Below are positions 1 to 5,204 of a DNA stretch of 5,529 bases, one piece after another. The notes under the pieces were generated by a model that saw only the letters and a list, made by a program, of their open reading frames with translations, did not search any database and was not told the origin of the DNA. The position numbers were made by a program, and so were the translations under genes. Within the stretch, counting starts at the first letter, position 1, and each line of letters begins with the position of its first letter. The stretch comes from Burkholderiales bacterium (GTDB lineage Bacteria > Pseudomonadota > Gammaproteobacteria > Burkholderiales > Chitinimonadaceae): NCBI GenBank assembly GCA_019234745.1, contig JAFAKZ010000037.1, positions 1 to 5,529 of the forward strand. The letters are read 5' to 3'.

Positions 1-1
1 T

Positions 2-2776
2 TTCGACTGGAACACGGATATGGCCATGGCCACGTCCCAGGTGAACCAGGCCATCACGCAGATCCTGCCGCAACTACCGGCCGGCACGCAGATGACGACG
101 CGGCGCATGGACCCGACCGTCTTCCCCATGCTGGCCTACAGCCTGACGTCCGACAAGCAGTCGCAGACAGCCTTGTACGACATCGCCCGCTACGAGCTGC
201 GGCCGCTCTTGTCCAGCGTGACGGGCGTGGCGCGCGTGGACGTGCTGGGCGGCGCGCAGGAGGAGTACCAGGTGTCTGTCGACCCGGCCAAGCTGGCCGC
301 CTACGGCGTGACACTTACGGATGTATCGCAGGCGTTGGCCAGCACCAATGTGGTGAATGCGGTCGGCCGCCTGGAAGACCATTACAAGCTCTACTTGGTG
401 GTGGAAGACACGCGCCTCAGGGATCTCGCCCAAATCGGCAACACGGCCGTGAAGACGACGGCCGGCGCCATCGTGCGCGTGCGCGATGTGGCCCGTGTGA
501 GCGATGGCGTGGTGCCGCAGTGGATCAAAGTGAGCGCCGACGGCCGTTCCGCCGTGCTGCTGCATATCTACCAGCAACCAGGCGGCAATAGCGTGCAGAT
601 CGCGCACGACGTACAAGCGCGCCTGGCCAGCTACAAGGCCCACCTGCCCGCAGACGTGAAGCTGGCCAACTGGTACGACCAGAGCGAGCTGGTGGTGGAT
701 TCGGCCGCCAGCGTGCGCGACGCCATCCTGATCGGCACGGCGCTCGCCGTCGTGGTGCTGCTCGCCTTCCTGCGCAATATCAAGGTCACGCTGATTGCAG
801 CCGTCGTCGTGCCCACCGTCCTGTCCGCCACCGTGGTGCTGCTGTACGCGCTCAATATGAGTTTCAACATCATGACGCTGGGTGGCATGGCAGCCGCCGT
901 CGGGCTGATCATCGACGACGCCATCGTGATGGTCGAGCACATCGTGCGGCGCCTGCGCGGCGTACATGGCCCACACCACGGGCGCGTGATGAGCGCCGCG
1001 CTGGAGTTCATCCGCCCGCTGGCAGGGTCGTCGGCGTCCACCATCGTCATCTTTTTCCCGCTCGCCTTCCTCACGGGCGTGACGGGGGCCTTCTTCAAGG
1101 CGCTGTCGTTGACCATGGCGGCTGGCCTCATCATCTCCTTCTTCGTCGCTTGGCTGGCCATCCCGCTCTTGGCCGACCACTTCCTGACGGAGCGTGATGC
1201 AGAGCAGGAGGAAGGCGGCCGCCTTACCGCCTGGTGCCATCGCCGCTACGAAGCGCTGATGGGCCGCCTCCTGGCCAAGCCCGCGCGCGTGCTGCTGCTC
1301 ATCGTGCCGCTCGTGCTGGCCGGCGTATTCGCCTTCACCAAGGTCGGCTCCGGCTTCATGCCCGATATGGACGAAGGTGGCTTCGTGCTGGACTACCGCG
1401 CCGCGCCCGGCACCTCGCTCACCGAGACGGACCGCCTACTGCGCCAGGTGGAAGACATCCTGCGCGCCAACCCTTATGTGGACACCTACTCGCGCCGTAC
1501 CGGCACGCAGTTGGGCGGCGGGCTGACTGAGGCGAACGAGGGCGACTTCTTCGTACGCCTGAAGTCCGGCTCACGCCCGGAGATCGAGGAGGTAATGGGC
1601 GATGTGCGCAAGCAGATCGAGCAGGACGTGGTCGGGCTCGACGTGGAGCTGGCGCAGCTGATGGAGGACGAGATCGGCGACCTGACGTCCGTACCGCAGC
1701 CCATCGAGATCAAACTGTTCTCCGATAACGCCGACGCGCTGCAGGCCACGGCCGGCAAGGTGGCGGCAGCCATCGCCAAGGTCCCCGGCGTGGTCGATAC
1801 GCGCAACGGCATCAACCCGGCCGGTGATGCACTGGAGATCGAGGTAGACCGTGACAAAGCTGCCCTGGAAGGGGTGAGCGCGGACGATATTTCGCAGGCG
1901 CTGGACAGCTATATGAGCGGCATCGTCACTACGCAGACCCAGCACGGGCCCAAGCTGGTCGGCGTGCGCGTGGCCATTCCCAAGGCGCAGCGTGCCATCG
2001 AGCCAGACCTCGGCAAGCTCCCCATCCGCGCGGGCGACGGCCATCTGTTCCCGCTCAAGCGTGTAGCTAAGATCACGGCCGTCAGCGGCCAGCCGCAGAT
2101 TTCGCGCGAGAACCTCAAGCGCATGGACGCCGTCACGGCGCGCATCAGCGGACGCTCGCTGGGAAGCGCCATTGCTGATGTGCAGCGCATCATGCACACG
2201 CCGGGTTTGCTGCCTAAGGACATGTACTATGAGTTAGGCGGCCTGTACGAGCAGCAGCAGATCGCCTTCAAGGGCCTGATCGCCGTATTCGCCGCCGCCG
2301 CCGGCCTCGTGTTCCTGCTGTTGTTGTTCCTGTATGAGAGCTTCCGCGTGGCCCTGTCCATCCTGTGCATCCCGCTCTTGGCCGTGTCGGCCGTGTTCCT
2401 GGGGCTGTGGTGCACGGGCATCGAGCTGAACATCTCGGCCATGATGGGCATGACCATGATCATCGGCATCGTCACGGAAGTCGCCATCTTCTACTTCTCG
2501 GAGTTCGACGACCTGAAGCGTGACATGCCGCTGGAACAGGCCCTGATCGCCGCGGGCAAGAACCGCATGCGCCCCATCGCCATGACCACGCTAGCCACCA
2601 TCCTCACGCTATTGCCGCTCGCCTTTGCCATCGGCCAAGGCTCGGCCATGCAGCAGCCGCTGGCCATCGCCATCATTTCCGGCCTGATCGTGCAGCTGCC
2701 GCTCGTGCTGGTCGGCATGCCCGTCGTGTACCGCTGGCTGCGCCAGGTGCGCGGCCGCGCCTTAGGTAGGGCGTAA
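2..2776 (+). CDS. RND-family efflux pump inner-membrane permease (5' end outside window)
   Basis: Proton-driven inner-membrane subunit of a tripartite RND pump, which normally works as a trimer with a periplasmic adaptor and an outer-membrane channel. The frame is open to the window edge, beginning FDWNTDMA, which matches the end of the first porter subdomain. The 924 residues seen, against 1,020-1,050 usual for the family, mean that roughly the first 90-100, including TM1, are missing; the ATG at 20 is internal. Visible residues: TM2-TM6 about 242-390, TM7 about 428-446, second periplasmic half about 447-755, TM8-TM12 about 756-910. TM4 carries the Asp pair D305-D306 (IIDDAIVMVEH). TM10 reads GIVTEVAIFYFSE, with Glu826 where AcrB has Lys940. 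The GFMPDMDEGGF stretch after TM7 recalls CzcA-type pumps, while the Asp pair is drug-pump-like. Substrate (metal or organic) is therefore undecided. The family call is firm. The last codons and stop lie in a REP-like hairpin. Confidence 0.94.
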   Translation, partial: FDWNTDMAMATSQVNQAITQILPQLPAGTQMTTRRMDPTVFPMLAYSLTSDKQSQTALYDIARYELRPLLSSVTGVARVDVLGGAQEEYQVSVDPAKLAAYGVTLTDVSQALASTNVVNAVGRLEDHYKLYLVVEDTRLRDLAQIGNTAVKTTAGAIVRVRDVARVSDGVVPQWIKVSADGRSAVLLHIYQQPGGNSVQIAHDVQARLASYKAHLPADVKLANWYDQSELVVDSAASVRDAILIGTALAVVVLLAFLRNIKVTLIAAVVVPTVLSATVVLLYALNMSFNIMTLGGMAAAVGLIIDDAIVMVEHIVRRLRGVHGPHHGRVMSAALEFIRPLAGSSASTIVIFFPLAFLTGVTGAFFKALSLTMAAGLIISFFVAWLAIPLLADHFLTERDAEQEEGGRLTAWCHRRYEALMGRLLAKPARVLLLIVPLVLAGVFAFTKVGSGFMPDMDEGGFVLDYRAAPGTSLTETDRLLRQVEDILRANPYVDTYSRRTGTQLGGGLTEANEGDFFVRLKSGSRPEIEEVMGDVRKQIEQDVVGLDVELAQLMEDEIGDLTSVPQPIEIKLFSDNADALQATAGKVAAAIAKVPGVVDTRNGINPAGDALEIEVDRDKAALEGVSADDISQALDSYMSGIVTTQTQHGPKLVGVRVAIPKAQRAIEPDLGKLPIRAGDGHLFPLKRVAKITAVSGQPQISRENLKRMDAVTARISGRSLGSAIADVQRIMHTPGLLPKDMYYELGGLYEQQQIAFKGLIAVFAAAAGLVFLLLLFLYESFRVALSILCIPLLAVSAVFLGLWCTGIELNISAMMGMTMIIGIVTEVAIFYFSEFDDLKRDMPLEQALIAAGKNRMRPIAMTTLATILTLLPLAFAIGQGSAMQQPLAIAIISGLIVQLPLVLVGMPVVYRWLRQVRGRALGRA

Positions 2777-2798
2777 TCCGGCGCAGCCGCATTACGCC
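2766..2798 (+). repeat. REP-like palindrome with GTAG head, overlapping the RND stop codon
   Basis: A GTAG tetranucleotide at 2766-2769 is followed at once by a hairpin. GGCGTAAT (2770-2777) pairs with ATTACGCC (2791-2798); then comes one C/C mismatch; then CGGC (2779-2782) pairs with GCCG (2786-2789) around a GCA loop. A GTAG or GGAG tetranucleotide 5' of an imperfect hairpin is the known form of REP elements mobilised by RAYT (TnpA-REP) transposases. The stop TAA (2774-2776) and the last sense codons of the RND gene lie inside it. No T-run follows, so a classical intrinsic terminator is not supported; it could still protect the mRNA 3' end or separate this unit from tetR. With one copy seen here, the REP call is inferred from form alone. 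Confidence 0.5.
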
Positions 2799-2876
2799 GC
2801 AGTCGCAAGGGCGGTCCGCGCGAAATCCAAGACTTCCCCTAGGAATCAAGCTTGGTTGGAGCAGACGAACGGCACC

Positions 2877-2905
2877 TTGACAATTTTAAGACGACCGGTC
2901 ATATT
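2877..2905 (+). promoter_or_regulatory. Promoter of the tetR-type repressor gene
   Basis: A perfect -35 hexamer TTGACA (2877-2882) is followed after 17 bp by CATATT (2900-2905), which matches four of six positions of the -10 consensus. The palindromic operator fills the spacer and the -10, so a bound repressor would block RNA polymerase. Transcription would be expected to start near 2911-2913, on or beside the ATG at 2912. This argues for that start codon and against the upstream in-frame TTG at 2852. The position of the promoter is inferred from consensus only. Confidence 0.6.
2888..2905 (+). promoter_or_regulatory. Operator O1 for the NemR-like repressor (autoregulation)
   Basis: Reads AAGACGACCGGTCATATT: an 18-bp imperfect palindrome with a perfect GACCGGTC core (2893-2900) and 6 of 8 arm positions matching. 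It is identical at 15 of 18 positions to the site upstream of the reductase gene (3519-3536). Shared sequence at both promoters, symmetry, and overlap with promoter elements together support a TetR-family operator. The repressor is presumed to be the adjacent gene product. Confidence 0.7.
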
Positions 2906-2911
2906 GAGCTC

Positions 2912-3493
2912 ATGGCAAAACCAAATGTGCGCGAGCAACTACTGGAAGCGGGCCTCCGGGTGCTAAGCACGCAGGGCTTCAACGGCACCAGCGTGCAGGA
3001 CATCACGGATGCGGCCAGCGTGCCCAAGGGCTCGTTCTACAACCACTTTGAGAGCAAGGAAGCGCTCGGGGCCGAGGTCGTGCGCCGTTACCTGGACCAG
3101 GCCAGCGCGCGCCAGGCTGCGCTGCGCGACCCGGCCGTGGCTCCCATCGTCCGCCTGCGCCGGCACTTCGAAGAGTTGGCGCAAGGTGTGGAAGGGCGCG
3201 AGTTCTGCGGCGGGTGCCTGCTGGGCAATTTCGCGGCGGAAATGTCCGAGCAGAGCGAGATGATACGTACAGGCGTGTGCGACGCATTTGCCAGCTGGGC
3301 GACGAAGATGACGGAGACGGTGGCCGAAGCGCAGGCGGCGGGCGAGATATCGACGGCCATCGCGCCTGACGCCCTGGCGGCCTTCCTCCTCAACAGCTGG
3401 GAAGGGGCGCAGATACGAGCCCGCGCGGAGAAAAGCCGTGTCCCGATGCAGCAGTTTCTCGATATTACGTTCGGCAAGGTCCTGGCGCCTTGA
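2912..3493 (+). CDS. TetR/AcrR-family repressor, NemR-like
   Basis: Probable electrophile- or oxidant-sensing DNA-binding repressor of the reductase gene 60 bp downstream, and of itself. The product is 193 residues; E. coli NemR is 199. Residues 5-50 form the TetR helix-turn-helix domain, with the family signature GTSVQDITDAASVPKGSFYNHF ending in FESKEALG at 46-53. The rest is an all-helical ligand and dimer domain. REFCGGCLLGNFAAEMSEQSE (97-117) resembles the E. coli NemR stretch around its redox-active Cys106: Cys102 fits that position and Cys99 is an extra neighbour. Cys123 is the only other cysteine. ATG 2912 is chosen because the TetR domain begins there and the promoter and operator lie just upstream; the in-frame TTG at 2852 would add 20 residues across that promoter. 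No proper Shine-Dalgarno precedes 2912 (GAG is only 3 nt away). The family is sure; the NemR role is strongly suggested by the gene pair. Confidence 0.92.
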   Translation: MAKPNVREQLLEAGLRVLSTQGFNGTSVQDITDAASVPKGSFYNHFESKEALGAEVVRRYLDQASARQAALRDPAVAPIVRLRRHFEELAQGVEGREFCGGCLLGNFAAEMSEQSEMIRTGVCDAFASWATKMTETVAEAQAAGEISTAIAPDALAAFLLNSWEGAQIRARAEKSRVPMQQFLDITFGKVLAP

Positions 3494-3498
3494 GCGCC
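3484..3498 (+). other. Small hairpin over the repressor stop codon
   Basis: GGCGC (3484-3488) and GCGCC (3494-3498) form a 5-bp stem with a 5-nt loop that contains the TGA stop (3491-3493). It is followed by six A residues and then only four T residues, so the T-run is late and short for an intrinsic terminator on the + strand. It could weaken read-through from the repressor gene into the reductase gene, but the stem is short and chance occurrence in GC-rich DNA is likely. Confidence 0.25.
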
Positions 3499-3506
3499 AA
3501 AAAATT

Positions 3507-3536
3507 TTGACCAATTTAAAGATGACTGGTCATCTT
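3507..3536 (+). promoter_or_regulatory. Promoter of the ene-reductase gene
   Basis: TTGACC (3507-3512) matches five of six -35 positions. The best-placed -10 is CATCTT (3531-3536) after 18 bp, matching three of six; TCTTAA (3533-3538) is an alternative with a long 20-bp spacer. The weak -10 contrasts with the strong -35. The block from -35 through operator parallels the repressor promoter almost base for base, which supports it being a true second promoter. Start of transcription would be near 3543, giving a very short leader. Confidence 0.5.
3519..3536 (+). promoter_or_regulatory. Operator O2 for the NemR-like repressor
   Basis: AAGATGAC (3519-3526), TG, GTCATCTT (3529-3536): a palindrome with perfect 8-bp arms. 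It differs from O1 at three of 18 positions and is the more symmetrical copy, so it may be the tighter site. It lies between the -35 element and the ribosome-binding site of the reductase gene, a position where binding would shut off transcription. Confidence 0.78.
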
Positions 3537-3541
3537 AACGA

Positions 3542-3548
3542 AAGGAAG
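3542..3548 (+). promoter_or_regulatory. Ribosome-binding site of the ene-reductase gene
   Basis: AAGGAAG at 3542-3548 has the Shine-Dalgarno core AAGGA ending 7 nt before the ATG at 3554. This fixes the start codon and stands in contrast to the repressor gene, which lacks such a site. Confidence 0.8.
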
Positions 3549-3553
3549 CAGAC

Positions 3554-4672
3554 ATGACTTCGCAGCTGTTCACCCCCCTGCAATTGGGCGCCATCTCCCT
3601 CAGGCATCGCGTCGTCATGGCGCCATTGACGCGCATGCGTGCCGAAGCTCCGCACAATGCCTTGACCGACCTGGCCGTCGAATACTACGGCCAGCGCGCC
3701 TCGCACGGCGGCCTGATCATCACGGAAGCGTCGCAGGTGGCGCCTACGGGCCAGGGCTACCCCCTGACACCCGGCATCTACTCGCCGGAGCAGGTGGCGG
3801 GCTGGCAGAAGGTGGTGAACAAGGTGCACGCCGCAGGCGGCAAGATCGTGCTGCAGCTGTGGCATGTGGGTCGTCTCTCGCACAGTTCATTCCAGCCCGG
3901 CGGCGCGTTGCCCCTCGCCCCTTCCGCCATCGCGGCCAAGGCTACGGGCATGACGGCGCAGTGGGAGCAGGTGCCCTATGAGCAGCCGCGCGCGCTGGAT
4001 ACGAACGAGATCGCCGGCATCGTGGCGGCCTACCGCCAAGGTGCGCAGAACGCGCTGGCAGCAGGCTTCGACGGCGTGGAAGTGCACGGCGCCAACGGCT
4101 ACCTGATTGACCAGTTCCTGCAGGACAGCACGAATAAGCGCACGGACGCCTACGGCGGCTCCATCGAGAACCGCACGCGCTTCCTCTTGGAAGTCGTGGA
4201 CGCCGTCATCGGCGTTTGGGGTGCGGACCGCGTGGGCGTGCGCCTGTCACCCTGGGGCACGCACGGCGATATGCACGACAGCGACCCGGTGACCCTGTTC
4301 ACACACGCCATCGAGGCCCTGTCGGCCCGCGACATCGCCTACCTGCACCTGATCGAGCCGCGTTCCACGGCCGAGCGCATGGGCTTGGGCGTGGATGCCA
4401 TTCCCGAATCCGCGCTGGACCTGTTCCGCGCCAAATTCGATGGCCCGCTGATCGCCGCCGGCGGCTTCGAGCGCGCCAACGCCATCGCCGCTGTTGATGG
4501 CGGCAAGGCCGATGCCATCGCGTTTGGACGCTACTTCATCTCCAACCCGGACCTGCCCAAGCGCCTGCAGCTGAACGCAGAACTAAACGCCTACGATCGC
4601 ACGACCTTCTACGGCGGCACAGCCGTGGGCTATACGGACTACCCGGCGCTGGAAACGGCGGAAGCCGCCTAG
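3554..4672 (+). CDS. nemA: Old Yellow Enzyme family FMN-dependent ene-reductase, NemA-like
   Basis: Cytosolic flavoenzyme that uses NAD(P)H to reduce the C=C bond of activated alkenes (enones, maleimides, quinone-like electrophiles); relatives also reduce nitro-esters and nitroaromatics. The product is 372 residues, close to the family norm (~365), and forms one TIM barrel. Visible marks: APLTRMRA (23-30), with Thr26 at the flavin-tuning position; LQLWHVGRLSH (100-110), with Gln101 at the FMN and Trp103; HGANGYLIDQF (178-188), giving the His178/Asn181 pair that holds the substrate carbonyl and Tyr183 as likely proton donor; NKRTDAYGGSIENR (194-207); Arg230 and GRYFISNPDLPKRL (325-338) for the FMN phosphate; and FYGG near the C-terminus. 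The His/Asn pair is as in OYE1, while some bacterial members (PETN reductase) have His/His. Start supported by AAGGAAG upstream. The operator upstream points to control by the adjacent repressor, as in E. coli nemRA. No glyoxalase (gloA) gene follows, unlike E. coli. The stop TAG shares CTAG with the convergent gene. Confidence 0.94.
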   Translation: MTSQLFTPLQLGAISLRHRVVMAPLTRMRAEAPHNALTDLAVEYYGQRASHGGLIITEASQVAPTGQGYPLTPGIYSPEQVAGWQKVVNKVHAAGGKIVLQLWHVGRLSHSSFQPGGALPLAPSAIAAKATGMTAQWEQVPYEQPRALDTNEIAGIVAAYRQGAQNALAAGFDGVEVHGANGYLIDQFLQDSTNKRTDAYGGSIENRTRFLLEVVDAVIGVWGADRVGVRLSPWGTHGDMHDSDPVTLFTHAIEALSARDIAYLHLIEPRSTAERMGLGVDAIPESALDLFRAKFDGPLIAAGGFERANAIAAVDGGKADAIAFGRYFISNPDLPKRLQLNAELNAYDRTTFYGGTAVGYTDYPALETAEAA

Positions 4673-5130
4673 GGCTTAGACCCACCGCCGGCCACCATGG
4701 CCGGTAGATATACATCGCAGAACTCCGGCGGCATGCGCTTGGCGCGGCCGCTGGAGAGCTCGATGCACACCAGTTCCCATTGCCCGCGCAGCACCGTCTT
4801 TCCATCGGAAAGGCGCAGCAGCTGAAAGCGGCGCCGCATTGTTAGGGGGCTGTCGCCCGCCATCAGCCAGGTTCCCAGCAGCAGCTGTTCACCCAACGCC
4901 GTCGGCAGGATGTAATCGTAGGCGCCATGCCGTATCGCCATGCCGCGGTCGAGCCGGCGATAATCGTCCAGATTCAGGCCCAGGACCGCCGAATGCGCCC
5001 AGCCTATCTGCTCACACCAGCGTACGTAGACGGCGTTGTTGGTGTGGCCCAGGCCGTCGATGTCGTCCGCGCCTGGCACGAGGGGAAGCGTGAAGGGATT
5101 GGGGTGGTCCCAGGCTATGTCAGCATGCAT
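4669..5130 (-). CDS. Hotdog-fold acyl-CoA thioesterase (4HBT / YbgC-FadM-like)
   Basis: Likely hydrolyses an acyl-CoA thioester in the cytosol; chain length or aromatic substrate cannot be told. The product is 153 residues, typical of single-domain hotdog thioesterases that work as dimers or tetramers. The key motif is DDIDGLGHTNNAVYVRWCEQIGW (22-44): Asp25 is the expected catalytic acid, followed by the GHxNNxxYxxW stretch that starts the long hotdog helix. Later strands include AIRHGAYDYILPTALGEQLLLGTWL (65-89) and the charged MRRRFQLLRLSDGKTVLRGQWELVCIE (98-124). No signal peptide. ATG 5130 gives the usual ~20 residues before the motif; the next Met (64) would delete the active site. No clear Shine-Dalgarno is seen before 5130. 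A possible promoter lies at 5178-5204. The gene is convergent with the reductase gene and overlaps it by 4 nt. The family is solid; the exact subfamily is open. Confidence 0.87.
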   Translation of the reverse strand: MHADIAWDHPNPFTLPLVPGADDIDGLGHTNNAVYVRWCEQIGWAHSAVLGLNLDDYRRLDRGMAIRHGAYDYILPTALGEQLLLGTWLMAGDSPLTMRRRFQLLRLSDGKTVLRGQWELVCIELSSGRAKRMPPEFCDVYLPAMVAGGGSKP

Positions 5131-5147
5131 CTGGTCTATTGGGGCGC

Positions 5148-5181
5148 GTAGGTTGGGCTGAGCGCTTCGAAGCTCAACCTA
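5148..5181 (+). repeat. Second GTAG-headed REP-like palindrome, between two - strand genes
   Basis: GTAG (5148-5151) opens a palindrome in which TAGGTTGGGCT (5149-5159) pairs with AGCTCAACCTA (5171-5181), 11 bp with one G-T wobble, around an 11-nt loop that contains TTCGAA. Beyond it GGCGCG (5143-5148) is complementary to CGCGCC (5186-5191), with TAAA (5182-5185) left unpaired, so a longer cruciform is possible. The head and hairpin form match the first element at 2766-2798, in the same orientation, though the stem sequences differ, so they would be different REP types. It fills about half of the 70-nt gap and ends 18 nt before the thioesterase start. Confidence 0.5.
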
Positions 5182-5204
5182 TAAACGCGCCATCGCAGTG
5201 TCAA
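5178..5204 (-). promoter_or_regulatory. Candidate promoter of the thioesterase gene
   Basis: Read on the - strand, a perfect TTGACA (5204-5199) overlaps the TGA stop of the upstream small gene. After 15 bp it is followed by TATAGG (5183-5178), four of six -10 matches. The spacer is shorter than the usual 16-18 bp. The -10 lies in the 3' arm of the REP-like hairpin, so the mRNA would start within the repeat. This is a consensus match only, and co-transcription with the small gene is equally possible. Confidence 0.35.

Noticed and set aside
74..1240. Long open frame of 388 codons on the - strand inside the RND gene
   Set aside because: It is rich in His, Gln, Arg and Asp with no recognisable domain, and is antisense to clear RND transporter coding sequence. 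It is a GC-bias shadow.
1571..2197. 208-codon open frame on the - strand inside the RND gene
   Set aside because: Same pattern of low-sense His/Asp/Arg/Leu composition; it mirrors the codons of the transporter frame and has no start signals.
2852..2911. N-terminal extension of the repressor from the in-frame TTG at 2852
   Set aside because: The stretch contains a perfect -35 hexamer and the operator, lacks a ribosome-binding site, and adds residues before the point where TetR proteins normally begin.
2963..3514. 183-codon open frame on the - strand over the repressor gene
   Set aside because: It is antisense to a well-defined TetR protein, Arg-rich, and without family features.
4657..4669. 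GGCGG/CCGCC hairpin at the very end of the reductase gene
   Set aside because: A 5-bp GC stem within coding sequence and no T-run; such short matches are expected by chance at this GC content.
4688..4704. CCGGCC/GGCCGG hairpin just past the reductase stop, as a terminator
   Set aside because: The stem is 6 bp with no T-run after it (TAGATATACA follows), and it lies in the coding region of the thioesterase (Ala-Met-Val-Ala-Gly). Codon constraint and GC content explain it well enough.
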